Shown here in pieces: positions 27,086 to 36,685 of a stretch of DNA of 64,000 bases. A program made the position numbers and the translations under genes. Below the pieces are notes generated by a model, which was given only the letters and a program-made list of their open reading frames with translations, made no database searches and had not been told where the DNA came from. The DNA is from Clostridium beijerinckii (GTDB lineage Bacteria; Bacillota; Clostridia; Clostridiales; Clostridiaceae), in contig NZ_CP073653.1 in assembly GCF_018223745.1 (NCBI RefSeq), positions 1,603,001-1,667,000 on the forward strand, read 5' to 3'. How positions within the stretch are numbered: position 1 is the first letter of the stretch; every line of letters starts with the position of its first letter.

Positions 27086-28398
27086 TGGAGAATAATTGTA
27101 CGATAAGTATTATGCCTGAAACATCAAAAGTTGATGAACCTGTAACAATAAAAATAAGTGGACTTTTAAAAAATGAAAGAGTATTAATTCGCGCCTTAAG
27201 CAATGATTATTATTGCATAAATACTTCTATATTTGATGTAGGGAATAAAGCAGAGTGGGAATCTTATGCGGTTTTTGTGGCGGATGAAAGTGGAACTATA
27301 GATTTAGAAAATGCTAAGCCTGTTGAGGGAACATATAAAGAGGCAGATAAAATGGGGCTTTTCTATTCTATGACTGTAAAAGAAAACTATAAAACTAAAA
27401 TTCCTATAAGATTAAGTGATATTGGAGAGAACAGAGATTATACAATGACCTTTCAGGTAGAGCGTAATGGAAGAGTTATTGCGTCAAAAACACATAAAAG
27501 AATTTATTGTGATGAATTTATTTCAAGTGTAGATGTAGTAGAAGATAAACTTTTAGGAAGATATTTTACTTCAAAGGAAAATATACCCAAGCCAGCGATT
27601 ATTGTTTTGAGTGGAAGCGATGGTAGACTTGAAAAGGCACAGGCAATTGCTGGAATATTTGCAATGCACGGATATTCAGCACTAGCTGTATGTTATTTTG
27701 GTCTTGAAGGAACTAATAAAAGTTTAAGCTGTGTGGAGCTTGAATGTGTTGAAAATGCGATAGATTGGTTAAAAAAACAATCTACAGTGGCCAAAAATAA
27801 GATTGGAATTTATGGTAGATCTAAAGGTGGAGAAATGGTTTTACTTGCCGCATCTATTTTTAAAGACATAAGTTGCGTCATTGCTAATACGCCAAGCTGT
27901 TATGTTTATGAGGGGTTAAAAGCTAATAAGTTTCCTTCTAAACATTCATCGTGGATGTACAAAAGGAGAGAAATACCATATATAAAATTTAGTTTCTCTA
28001 TTTTGATTCAGACACTTGTAAAAATGATGATAGGAAATAAAGAAGCTATGGCTTGGATGTACAGGAAGCTCATTGAGGATGGAAATGTTTATGAAGCTAT
28101 GATTCCAGTAGAAAAAATAAACGGACCAATTCTTATGGCTTCATCTTTAAAAGATAAAATTTGGCCTTCTAAAACTCACTGTGAAATAATCGTGGAATTG
28201 CTTAGAAAAGCTCATTTTAAACATGAATATAAACATATCACATACGAAAAATCTGGACATATGCTAACTGTACCGTATCAATCTATATATCCTTCAAATA
28301 AATATCCAGACGATATAGATGGTTTTGCAAAGGCAAATATAAATTGTTGGAATGAAACTATAAACTTTATAAACAAATGGTCAAGACAAAAGATCTAA
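27085..28398 (+). CDS. acyl-CoA thioesterase / BAAT-family hydrolase
   Basis: The protein has the two-domain plan of the bile acid-CoA:amino acid N-acyltransferase and acyl-CoA thioesterase family: an N-terminal immunoglobulin-like domain (residues 5-130, VDEPVTIKISGL) and a C-terminal alpha/beta hydrolase (about 150-435). Nucleophile serine is in GIYGRSKGGEMV near 250, aspartate in SSLKDKIWPS near 355 and histidine in YEKSGHML near 395. Serine at the nucleophile indicates thioesterase rather than transferase chemistry, which uses cysteine. The ATG at 27085 has GGGGGAGAGG upstream and overlaps the MarR stop. The substrate is unknown; coupling to MarR suggests the regulator senses a related acyl compound (inference). 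Confidence 0.88.
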   Translation: MENNCTISIMPETSKVDEPVTIKISGLLKNERVLIRALSNDYYCINTSIFDVGNKAEWESYAVFVADESGTIDLENAKPVEGTYKEADKMGLFYSMTVKENYKTKIPIRLSDIGENRDYTMTFQVERNGRVIASKTHKRIYCDEFISSVDVVEDKLLGRYFTSKENIPKPAIIVLSGSDGRLEKAQAIAGIFAMHGYSALAVCYFGLEGTNKSLSCVELECVENAIDWLKKQSTVAKNKIGIYGRSKGGEMVLLAASIFKDISCVIANTPSCYVYEGLKANKFPSKHSSWMYKRREIPYIKFSFSILIQTLVKMMIGNKEAMAWMYRKLIEDGNVYEAMIPVEKINGPILMASSLKDKIWPSKTHCEIIVELLRKAHFKHEYKHITYEKSGHMLTVPYQSIYPSNKYPDDIDGFAKANINCWNETINFINKWSRQKI

Positions 28399-28747
28399 TA
28401 ACGAGAATGATTTAACCTAGAAAATGTATCCAAATTATTGAAATGGGTCCAACCCCTGATGTTTCCTATAAATATTTATATATTTTAATAGTTAAATATT
28501 AAAGTATATAAATATTTAACTATATATGTTTGAAAATATATATCTTTGATAATATTTAAATATAAACATATGTTAATATTTAAATTTAAATTCATTGTTA
28601 TCTTAAGAAAATCTGATTTTGAATTAAATGAATGGCCAGGATATAATAATATGACAATCAATCATCTTTACACTTGAATCGTAATTAAAAAGTGTAAAGA
28701 GTTTTTTGTTTATATTTATAATTATTGAATCTCTGAAAAAAAACATC
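28399..28747. other. AT-rich intergenic region
   Basis: No ORF is supported here. An AT-only hairpin with perfect 13-bp arms lies at 28488-28523 without a T run. The terminator at 28665-28708 and the promoter at 28748 are given separately. Confidence 0.5.
28665..28708 (+). terminator. rho-independent terminator
   Basis: TCTTTACACTT (28665-28675) pairs with AAGTGTAAAGA (28690-28700), followed by GTTTTTTGTTT. Confidence 0.8.
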
Positions 28748-28778
28748 TTGACTTGGAGTTAACTTCAAGTGATAAGTT
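28748..28778 (+). promoter_or_regulatory. MerR-type promoter with operator in a 19-bp spacer
   Basis: TTGACT (28748-28753) and TAAGTT (28773-28778) are 19 bp apart, two more than optimal. The spacer region holds the dyad ACTTGGAGTTAACTTCAAGT (28751-28770), symmetrical except at one base pair. This long spacer plus dyad is the hallmark of MerR-family activation, and the half-site resembles NmlR/AdhR-type operators. No merR-like gene is in the window. Confidence 0.75.
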
Positions 28779-28892
28779 ATATATGACAAAAAGATAGAAA
28801 TGTATTCTACAATATTTAGCCAATTCATAATAAAGCATTTTTTTATGAATTACTGAATATAATAAGTTTAGCTAAGGAGGAATTTTTAGAGG

Positions 28893-30356
28893 ATGAGTAA
28901 GAAAGGAAATTTGATTGTAACACTTGCGTTATTGCTGTCAAATGCAATAGCTGGTTTAGATGGGACAATTGTCAACACAGCATTACCAGCAATCATAAGT
29001 GATTTACATGGAATTCAATACATGGGGTGGATAGTAGCTGTTTTTTTATTAGGAATGGCAGTAGTAACTCCTCTTTGAAGCAAATTAGGAGAGCGTATTG
29101 GGAACCGAAGAACATATCAAATAGCCACATTATTATTTGCAATTGGTTCAATATTTCAGGCATTATCAAGTAATATAATTTTTTTTCTTATTGCAAGAAC
29201 CATTATGGGAATAGGGGCAGGTGGAATGAACACTATCCCATTTATCATTTATGCAGATTTGTATACAAACTTAAGAAAGAGGGCTAAGGTAATTGGATAT
29301 GCGACAGCAAGCTTTAGTGCAGCAGCAATTATAGGGCCTTTAATAGGCGGCTGGATAGTTGATACTTTTAGTTGGCATTGGGTATTCTATATCAATGTTC
29401 CAATCGCATTAATTTCAATACTAAGTGTTCAAATTTTCTTTAAAGAGCCCCAAAAGATTTCTACGGTAGAAAAAATTGATTACTTAGGTGCTGTAATTAT
29501 GATAGTTAGCTTGGTAACTCTTTTAACAGGTATTCAAATGATAGAGACAGCTTCATTAAGCTTGGTTAGTAGTTTGATTATTATAAGTCTTATTTTATTG
29601 ATAGTACTATTTAAAGTTGAAGAAAAGGCAGCGGATCCTATAATACCTAATAGACTTTTTAAAAATGGACCATTAGTAGTTGATTTCATATTATTTTCTC
29701 TTTTATGGGGCGCATTTGTTGCCTTTAATATATACATACCAATGTGGGCGCAAGGATTATTAGGAGTAAGTGCTTTAATTGGAGGGGTGACTCAGATTCC
29801 AGGGTCTATTACTAATTTTCTGGGCTCAGTAGTTGGACCAGCTATGCAGCCAGGATTGGGTAAGTATCGTACAGTTGCTCTAGGAACATTAGCGTTTATA
29901 ATTTCTTTTGGAATTATGGCATTAGCTGGAATATCTATACCATTATGGATTATATTAATAGCAGGAGCATTTGAGGGATTTGGTTTGGGGTTAAGTTTCA
30001 ATATATTACAAATAAGCGTACAACAGGATGCCGAAAAACGAGATATTCCAATTGCGACATCATTTGCATATCTTTTACGTATTTTAAGTCAAACATTTAT
30101 GTCATCAATATATGGAGTAATTTTAAATAACGCTTTAAACAAAGGTGTGGCTGAATCTCATGGAGAAGTTACTATTGAAGCATTAAATAAGTTGAGTGAC
30201 TCCCAAAGCGCAGGTGATTTACCCAAAAATTTATTACCACTTATGAAGCAGATTATGTACGGTGGTTTACATAATATAATGTTAGTTGCATTAGTTTTAT
30301 TAGCTATTGCGTTAGTTTTGAATATTGGAATACAACTAAAGGTGAAAAAGAAGTAG
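28893..30356 (+). pseudogene. MFS drug exporter (DHA2/EmrB type) with an in-frame TGA
   Basis: One continuous frame of 487 codons encodes a 14-segment DHA2-type major facilitator, broken only by TGA at 29076-29078. The codon falls in motif A: residues before it read AVVTPL and after it SKLGERIGNRR, where family members have tryptophan (TPLWxKLGDR). A single TGG-to-TGA change explains it. The rest is intact, including LDGTIVNTALP in segment 1 and the motif C-like IMGIGAGGMNTIPFI. The ATG has AAGGAGGAA upstream. The full protein would be a multidrug or toxic-compound exporter, induced through the MerR-type promoter. Recent inactivation, a sequencing error or readthrough are all possible. An ATG-type restart at 29205 would give only a partial protein. 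Confidence 0.85.
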
Positions 30357-30519
30357 TATTTTAAAAGGAAAAAAATTATGTTCTTAGTTTTTAATTATAC
30401 CGTAATAATTTTGTAATTGATATAAGATATCTTTAATAGTATAATCAAATAGGAAGTAAACCAAGATGGAATACTTGGATATAATTTACTACTGTAGATT
30501 TAACTAAGGAGTAGGAAAG

Positions 30520-31476
30520 ATGGATTATGTATTAGCAATGGTAATTTCACTTATAACTGCATTAATTACCATGCCATTTCTTATGAAACTAGCTAACAAA
30601 TTACATTTCACGGATAAGCCCAGCAAAAGAAAACAACATAAAGTGCCAACACCACTATGTGGAGGTTTAGCATTGTATTTTGGTTTTTTTGTTTCATATT
30701 TTATATTCCCAAGGGATGATATGAAGCTGCTACAACAATTAACTGTTTTTGTTGCAGCAACAATGATAATAATAATTGGTTTAATAGATGACTGGTATAA
30801 GACTAAAGGAAAAGAATTTGCTATATTTCCAAGATTAGTTATTCAGCTATTATCTGCAATCTTAGTGTTTAAGGCAGGTGTTTTTTTTCAAGGATTTACA
30901 AATCCTTTTACAGGCAGTTATGTAGAGTTGAACACTACAATACAATTTATCCTTACAATAACTTGGATATTTGGAGTTACAACTGTAATTAACTGGTCTG
31001 ATGGTATGGATGGATTGGCAGGAGGGTTATCCCTCATATCTGCAATAACATTTTTCTTAGCAGCAATTATATTAGAACAAAGTGATTCTGCATTAGTATC
31101 TATAATGTTAGTTGGAACAATTTTGGGATTTTTGTATTATAATAGATTCCCGGCAAAAGTTTTTATGGGAGATTCTGGAGCTAATTTTTTAGGATTTATT
31201 TTAAGTATAACAGCATTGGAGGGGGCATTTAAACAGGCAACTGTTTTAAGTCTATTTATACCAATACTTGCTTTAGCAGTACCTATATTTGATAATTTAT
31301 TTGTCATTATTAAAAGATTCTCGGAAGGGAAACCAGTGTATCAAGCAGATAGAAGCCAGATACATTTTAGATTAGAGAAAAGAGGTCTTACTACTGTACA
31401 AGTCGTAAATTACATAATGTTAATAAGTTTATCTTTTAGTGCGATTTCTATAATATTGCTGTTAATTAAAAGATAA
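30520..31476 (+). CDS. undecaprenyl-phosphate sugar-1-phosphate transferase, TagO/WecA-like
   Basis: This polytopic membrane enzyme transfers GlcNAc-1-phosphate (or a related sugar phosphate) to undecaprenyl phosphate and starts teichoic acid or polysaccharide synthesis. It is 318 residues with about ten membrane segments. Family motifs: KRKQHKVPTPLCGGLALY near 37, the acidic pair in GLIDDWYKTKG near 87, NWSDGMDGLAGG near 158 and VFMGDSGANFLGF near 209, followed by the basic motif DRSQIHFRLEKRGL near 275. The conserved aspartates for magnesium are present. AAGGAGTAGG precedes the ATG. It stands alone. Confidence 0.93.
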   Translation: MDYVLAMVISLITALITMPFLMKLANKLHFTDKPSKRKQHKVPTPLCGGLALYFGFFVSYFIFPRDDMKLLQQLTVFVAATMIIIIGLIDDWYKTKGKEFAIFPRLVIQLLSAILVFKAGVFFQGFTNPFTGSYVELNTTIQFILTITWIFGVTTVINWSDGMDGLAGGLSLISAITFFLAAIILEQSDSALVSIMLVGTILGFLYYNRFPAKVFMGDSGANFLGFILSITALEGAFKQATVLSLFIPILALAVPIFDNLFVIIKRFSEGKPVYQADRSQIHFRLEKRGLTTVQVVNYIMLISLSFSAISIILLLIKR

Positions 31477-31580
31477 AGTTAGTATATTTAGACATTTTAT
31501 ATTTTAAGTGAAGTATTTAAAGTTAAAGATGAAACATTTACAAACAAGATATTATAATATATAATTAAAAAATATAGGAA

Positions 31581-31685
31581 CTTATCAAGAGTGGTGGAGG
31601 GACTGGCCCGAAGAAACCCAGCAACCGGTAAATTTTATAGAATTACTTGGTGCTAAATCCTGCAGCGTAAAAGCTGGTAGATAAG
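31581..31685 (+). ncRNA. SAM-I (S-box) riboswitch
   Basis: The aptamer reads CTTATCAAGAGTGGTGGAGG, then ACTGGCCC, AGAAACCCAGCAACC and a short P3/P4, closing with GATAAG, which pairs with CTTATC as P1. This is the standard SAM-I consensus with its kink-turn. AAGGTATT (31683-31690) can pair with AATACCTT (31713-31720), opening the downstream terminator, so SAM binding should switch transcription off. It controls the methionine synthase pair at 31846 and 32519. Confidence 0.96.
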
Positions 31686-31701
31686 GTATTGAAAAGCATT
31701 T

Positions 31702-31733
31702 AAGCCTAAAGGAATACCTTTAGGCTTTTTTTG
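31702..31733 (+). terminator. riboswitch expression-platform terminator
   Basis: AAGCCTAAAGG pairs with CCTTTAGGCTT around AATA, followed by a run of T. The 3' part overlaps the antiterminator partner of the aptamer. Confidence 0.92.
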
Positions 31734-31845
31734 TTAAAATAAATTCCGCAAAGGAAAGATTATATAAATAATTGTGAAGAGTAATAATGAAAATTTATAG
31801 GACATGGTAATGCTTTGAGATTAGTAATAAGGTGGTGATCAATAT

Positions 31846-32529
31846 ATGGGAGATTTGAAACTACAGATAAACAAGAATGAAGTACTTAGGTATCTTGGAT
31901 ATAAAGGACAGGATATAGATGAAAATATTGTAAATCTTATTGAGGAATGTAGAGAAGAAATCAAGAAGATAATTACCCCAAGATTTATGTATGAATATAA
32001 AGATATAATACAGCTTGATGAGGCTATAGAGGTTGTTAATACAAAACTAATTTTATATGGAAAAGATATAAAAGAGCATCTTAAAGATTCAAAAAAGTGC
32101 GTATTAATGGCAGTAACTTTGGGAAATGATGTGGAAAGAAAAACGAGATTATATGAAAAAATAAATTTAACAAAAGCACTTATATTAGATGCTTGTGCTA
32201 CAACGGCAGTAGAGGAAGTATGTGATTATGTAGAAAGGATTGTTAAGGAAAAAGCTATATTGAATAATAAGGATATAACTTTTAGGTATAGTCCAGGTTA
32301 TGGAGATTTGCCGTTAGATGTTCAAAGTAGCTTTTTAAGGGCATTAGATGCCCAGAAAAAAATTGGACTAACTGTATCAGAAAATAATTTACTATTTCCT
32401 AGGAAATCTGTTACAGCAATAATAGGGATAATAAATAGGGGAAGTGAAAAGAAAATAAAGAGCTGCAAAAAATGTACTAACTACAAAAATTGCAGTTTTA
32501 GAAGAGAGGGAGAAATCTGTGGGGATTAG
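31846..32529 (+). CDS. methionine synthase reactivation-domain protein
   Basis: This 227-residue protein corresponds to the C-terminal activation domain of cobalamin-dependent MetH, which re-methylates oxidised cobalamin with SAM and an electron donor. The SAM-binding motif RYSPGYGDLPLDVQ lies near residue 146 and matches RxxxGY of E. coli MetH. A cysteine-rich tail (CKKCTNYKNC) is unlike E. coli and may bind metal. Its last 11 bases overlap the metH start, so the reactivation domain is a separate, coupled partner. GGTGGTGAT precedes the ATG. Expression is under the SAM-I riboswitch. Confidence 0.9.
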   Translation: MGDLKLQINKNEVLRYLGYKGQDIDENIVNLIEECREEIKKIITPRFMYEYKDIIQLDEAIEVVNTKLILYGKDIKEHLKDSKKCVLMAVTLGNDVERKTRLYEKINLTKALILDACATTAVEEVCDYVERIVKEKAILNNKDITFRYSPGYGDLPLDVQSSFLRALDAQKKIGLTVSENNLLFPRKSVTAIIGIINRGSEKKIKSCKKCTNYKNCSFRREGEICGD

Positions 32530-34924
32530 GGAATATATAAGAAATAACATATTAATATTTGATGGAGCTATGGGAACAATGCTTCAAAAGAAAGGGCTGA
32601 AATTAGGAGAAAATCCTGAAATCTTAAATCTAAAAGAGCCATATATAATAGAAGAAATCCATAGAGAATATATATCTAGCGGTGCTAATGTAATAACTAC
32701 TAATACTTTTGGTGCTAATGAGCTTAAACTAAAACTTTGTAATTTAGTGGTTGAAGAAGCAATAGATGCGGCAGTTAATATCGCCAAAAAAGCTAAAGGA
32801 AATAGTGAAACATATATAGCACTGGATGTAGGTCCTATAGGGGAACTTTTAGAGTCTATGGGAACTCTAAGTTTTGACAGAGCGTATGAAATTTTTAAAC
32901 GACAAATAATTCAAGGGGTTAAATCTGGTGTTGATATAATTTTAATTGAAACAATGACAGATTTATACGAGCTTAAGGCCGCAGTGCTTGCAGCAAAGGA
33001 AAATTCAAGTTTGCCAATATTTTGTACAATGACATTTGAAGAAAATTTGAGAACATTCACCGGATGTACTCCAGAAGCCATGGTACTTGTATTAGAAGGA
33101 TTAGGAGTAGATGCACTTGGCGTTAATTGCTCTTTGGGGCCAAAGCAGCTAAAACCAATTGTTGAAGAAATATGCAGCTTATCACATATTCCAGTAATGG
33201 TTCAGCCTAATGCAGGACTTCCAACACTATCAATAGGTAATGAAACAAAATATGATGTTACTAAAGAAGAATTTGCAGATACATTATGTGGATTAATTGA
33301 CCTAGGGGTAAGAGTGATAGGTGGATGTTGTGGAACAAGTCCAGAATATATCGAGGAATTGTATAAAATAACGAGAAATAAGAAACTTGTGTCCATGGAA
33401 AAAGAATATTATTCCGCAGTTTGTACACCGTCAAAAGTAGTAAGGATAGATGGTGTTAGAATCATAGGTGAACGAATTAACCCTACAGGCAAAAAGATAT
33501 TTAAGGAAGCTTTAAAAAATGGAGATTTAGATTATATATTAAATCAAGCAGTTTCTCAAATAGAAGTTGGAGCTCACATTCTAGATGTTAATGTAGGATT
33601 ACCTGAAATTGATGAGGCAGATATGATGCATAAAGTAATTAGAGAGATTCAAGGCATCATGGATACACCACTTCAAATAGATTCTTCTGATCATAAAGCA
33701 ATAGAGACAGGGCTCAGATATTATAATGGAAAACCTATATTGAATTCTGTAAATGGAGAAGATGAAGTTTTAGATAGAATACTTCCTATAGTAAAAAAAT
33801 ACGGCGCAAGTGTAGTAGGTTTAACATTAGATGAAAGAGGTATTCCAGCAAAAGCAGAAGAAAGATTTGAGATTGCAGAAAAAATAATAAGTAAAGCAGC
33901 GGAATACGGAATAAGAAAAGAAGATGTATTTATAGATTGTTTAGTTTTAACTGTGTCAGCTCAGCAGAAAGAAGTTCAAGAAACTTTAAAAGCTGTAAGA
34001 ATGGTTAAAGAGAAATTAGGAGTTAAAACAGTACTTGGAGTTTCAAATATATCGTTTGGCCTTCCTAATAGAGAATTAATTAATGAGACTTTCTTGGCTC
34101 TAGCTCTTGCCAATGGGCTAGATTTACCAATAATTAATCCTAATGTGAATGGAATGACTAGAGTTATTGATTCTTACAATGTTTTATATAATTATGATAA
34201 AGGCGCTGAAAGTTATATTAATAATTATGCAAATGTAGAATTATCAAGAGAAGTCACTATTAAAGGTAATGGAGCAGCAAAGATTAATTCAAATATAAAT
34301 ACAGTTCATGATTTAAAGTATATTGTCGTTAAAGGACTAAAAGAAGAGGCGAAGCAAGCCACTGTTGAATTATTAAAAGAAAAGAAGGAGCTTGAAATAG
34401 TTAATGAGCATTTAATTCCAGCATTAGATATGGTTGGAGAAAAATATGAAAAAGGGGAACTTTTTTTACCGCAGCTAATTCAAGCAGCTGAAACGGTAAA
34501 AAATTCATTTACCATTTTGAAGGAAGAAATATCTAGAACTAATTCTCAAACTATATCAAAGGGTAAGATAATTATAGCTACAGTAAAAGGAGATATTCAT
34601 GATATAGGTAAAAATATAGTAAAAGTTATCTTAGAAAACTATGGCTATGAAATGATAGATTTAGGGAAGGATGTACCTATAAAGACTGTTGTAGAGGAAG
34701 CAAAAAAACATAATGCATCTTTAATTGGATTAAGTGCGCTTATGACAACGACACTTAAAAGCATGGAGGAAACGATAAAAGCGCTAAGGGAAGATGGGTA
34801 CAATGGAAAGATATTTGTTGGTGGAGCAGTACTTACAAAAGATACAGCAGAAAGAATAGGTGCAGACTTCTATGCCAAAGATGCAAAGGAATCAGTAGAA
34901 ATTGCAAGAAGAGTACTTTCATAG
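32519..34924 (+). CDS. metH: cobalamin-dependent methionine synthase, without the reactivation domain
   Basis: The enzyme methylates homocysteine from methyltetrahydrofolate via cobalamin. Domains in order over 801 residues: homocysteine-binding domain (1-290; zinc cysteines in GVNCSLGP and GGCCGTSPEY), folate-binding domain (about 310-560; GERINPTGKK, IDSSDHKAIE), cobalamin cap domain (about 590-670) and cobalamin-binding domain with DIHDIGKNIV near 700, giving the histidine cobalt ligand. E. coli MetH is about 1227 residues; the missing C-terminal reactivation domain is encoded by the preceding overlapping gene. The start is GTG with GAGGGAG upstream. A SAM-I riboswitch controls the operon. 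Confidence 0.96.
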   Translation: MGIREYIRNNILIFDGAMGTMLQKKGLKLGENPEILNLKEPYIIEEIHREYISSGANVITTNTFGANELKLKLCNLVVEEAIDAAVNIAKKAKGNSETYIALDVGPIGELLESMGTLSFDRAYEIFKRQIIQGVKSGVDIILIETMTDLYELKAAVLAAKENSSLPIFCTMTFEENLRTFTGCTPEAMVLVLEGLGVDALGVNCSLGPKQLKPIVEEICSLSHIPVMVQPNAGLPTLSIGNETKYDVTKEEFADTLCGLIDLGVRVIGGCCGTSPEYIEELYKITRNKKLVSMEKEYYSAVCTPSKVVRIDGVRIIGERINPTGKKIFKEALKNGDLDYILNQAVSQIEVGAHILDVNVGLPEIDEADMMHKVIREIQGIMDTPLQIDSSDHKAIETGLRYYNGKPILNSVNGEDEVLDRILPIVKKYGASVVGLTLDERGIPAKAEERFEIAEKIISKAAEYGIRKEDVFIDCLVLTVSAQQKEVQETLKAVRMVKEKLGVKTVLGVSNISFGLPNRELINETFLALALANGLDLPIINPNVNGMTRVIDSYNVLYNYDKGAESYINNYANVELSREVTIKGNGAAKINSNINTVHDLKYIVVKGLKEEAKQATVELLKEKKELEIVNEHLIPALDMVGEKYEKGELFLPQLIQAAETVKNSFTILKEEISRTNSQTISKGKIIIATVKGDIHDIGKNIVKVILENYGYEMIDLGKDVPIKTVVEEAKKHNASLIGLSALMTTTLKSMEETIKALREDGYNGKIFVGGAVLTKDTAERIGADFYAKDAKESVEIARRVLS

Positions 34925-34952
34925 TAAATAATAAATTAAGAAACTAATATTT

Positions 34953-34995
34953 AAAGGGTTATCCTATGCATTAAAAATGCATAGGACAACCTTTT
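34953..34995. terminator. bidirectional terminator
   Basis: AAAGGGTT-TCCTATGCAT pairs with ATGCATAGGA-AACCTTT with one internal mismatch, and lies between the metH stop and the stop of the leftward MBL gene. Confidence 0.8.
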
Positions 34996-35034
34996 AAATT
35001 ACAAGAATTTATACTAAAGCTAAATTATAAAATA

Positions 35035-35838
35035 TTATAATTCTATTATATCTAAATCATCAGGCATGTATATCTTTCCGCTGAACTCCTCTTTACCTTC
35101 ATTTATGTACAATTCTTTTCTATTCTTTAGATTTTTATCTTCTGTATGATATAAAATAACATTCTTAACATTTAAATCCTGTGCATTTTTGCAAGCGTCT
35201 TTTGCGGTAGCATGGTGTTTTTCATATGGTTTGAATATTTCTTTTTGAGAGTAAAGGCAAAATGCTTCATGGAATAAATAATCTACATTAGCACAATATT
35301 TCTTCACAGTTTCTCTATAAGGTTCGTCACCTAAAAATGTTAGAGACTTACCGTTATTTAATGTTGTTGTGAATCCATGTTGGAGATCTTTTGTGCTTTT
35401 TATATCGAAGAAAGTAGTTTTTCTATTTAATATAGTTGCTGTATAGTTATCCTCAATTCCATTAAATAATATTCTATCATCAAATAATTTTAAAAATTTT
35501 TTTTGAAGCACAAATGAAGAAATTGATTTTATAGCATCTATTGAAGTTTTGTGGCAATAGATATTTAAATTTCCAGAGTATTTATCATTTAGTATGCTTT
35601 GTGCTACAGCACGGATAACCCAAACGCTTCCTAGTATATGATCATTATGATTATGAGATATAAACATATTATGTATTTTATTAATTGATATATTTAACTT
35701 TTCTAGATTTGATAGGATTGTATTACCACCACCTGCATCAATAAGGAAGTGCTCGTCTTCGTTAGATAAAGTAAAACATGTATTATAGCATTTTGTAACC
35801 ATTGCGGAACCAGTTCCGAGAATATATATATTTTCCAT
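35035..35838 (-). CDS. MBL-fold metallohydrolase, RNase Z-like
   Basis: This is a 267-residue cytoplasmic metallo-beta-lactamase-fold protein. The metal motif ISHNHNDHILG near residue 60 gives HxHxDH, further ligands are likely in LFHEAF near 190 and the H of ILYHTED near 230, and GTGSA at the N-terminus is typical of RNase Z and arylsulfatase-like members. It lacks a clear RNase Z flexible arm, so tRNA processing is not certain and a phosphodiesterase or hydrolase role is possible. AAGGAGA precedes the ATG. It is a lone gene. Confidence 0.85.
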   Translation of the reverse strand: MENIYILGTGSAMVTKCYNTCFTLSNEDEHFLIDAGGGNTILSNLEKLNISINKIHNMFISHNHNDHILGSVWVIRAVAQSILNDKYSGNLNIYCHKTSIDAIKSISSFVLQKKFLKLFDDRILFNGIEDNYTATILNRKTTFFDIKSTKDLQHGFTTTLNNGKSLTFLGDEPYRETVKKYCANVDYLFHEAFCLYSQKEIFKPYEKHHATAKDACKNAQDLNVKNVILYHTEDKNLKNRKELYINEGKEEFSGKIYMPDDLDIIEL

Positions 35839-36086
35839 CGTAAATCTCCTTGTATAAATTAAAAAATTTTAAAGATAATATGAGTAAAGATTACTAAATA
35901 TTAAATTTAACATAATTACAATTATAAGAGTTAAATGAAATAAATTCAATATTATGATAGTGCTACATAAATAAGCTTAAGTTTGAAATATAAATACAAA
36001 TATATTTTGTCAAATGCATTTACTTATAATTAGACATGCTATATACTAGTGTATATACATGTGATGCAAGAGGAGGAGAAAATATA

Positions 36087-36635
36087 ATGAATAATAAAAT
36101 AAAACAAATGGTGTATGCCGGATTACTTACAGCATTAGCAATAATAATTCCTATTCAGTTTGGATTTTTAAGAATAGTTATTCCACCATACTTTACTGCA
36201 ACATTAGCGGCTCATGTACCTATGATGTTATCAATGTTGATATCGCCTTTTGTGGCAGCTGTAGTTGGAATAGGCTCTACAATTGGATTTTTAATAGCTG
36301 GAACACCAGCGCCAGTAGTGGCAAGGGCAGCAACTCATATAGTTGTAGGATATGTTGGAGCAATGATAATTATGAAAAATAAAAGCTATGTTAAGGCAAT
36401 AGCAATAACAGCTCCAATCCATGGAATCTTAGAGGCTTTAGTTACAATACCATTTATAGGATTTTCAGTTGCCGTTTATCCTGCATTGATCATTACAGTT
36501 GTTGGTGCAATATTGCATCATTCAGCAGATAGCATAATAGCATATGCAATAGTTAAAGCTATGGCAAAAGCAAGAAAGAAAAACATTTATAATGTTTTTG
36601 GAGAATTCAAGACTCAAAGAGCTTTACAGAGATAA
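36087..36635 (+). CDS. ECF transporter S component
   Basis: This 182-residue protein has about six hydrophobic segments and is the substrate-binding membrane subunit of an energy-coupling-factor vitamin transporter. The first helix (MVYAGLLTALAIIIPI) has the small-residue pattern used by S components to dock onto EcfT. The ATG at 36087 follows AGGAGGAG; upstream in-frame codons lie before the ribosome site. EcfA and EcfT are not here, as expected for a group II system with a shared module. Niacin (NiaX) is one candidate, as pncB lies in the same window, but the sequence does not decide this. Confidence 0.8.
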   Translation: MNNKIKQMVYAGLLTALAIIIPIQFGFLRIVIPPYFTATLAAHVPMMLSMLISPFVAAVVGIGSTIGFLIAGTPAPVVARAATHIVVGYVGAMIIMKNKSYVKAIAITAPIHGILEALVTIPFIGFSVAVYPALIITVVGAILHHSADSIIAYAIVKAMAKARKKNIYNVFGEFKTQRALQR

Positions 36636-36685
36636 GGATAATTAGTACTTATAATTTATAGAATATAATAGAGCCGTTCATATTT

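Noticed and set aside
28488..28523. Perfect 13-bp AT-only hairpin as terminator or operator
   Set aside because: No T run, no G or C besides one pair per arm, in a very AT-rich stretch where such repeats are expected; a clear terminator lies downstream.
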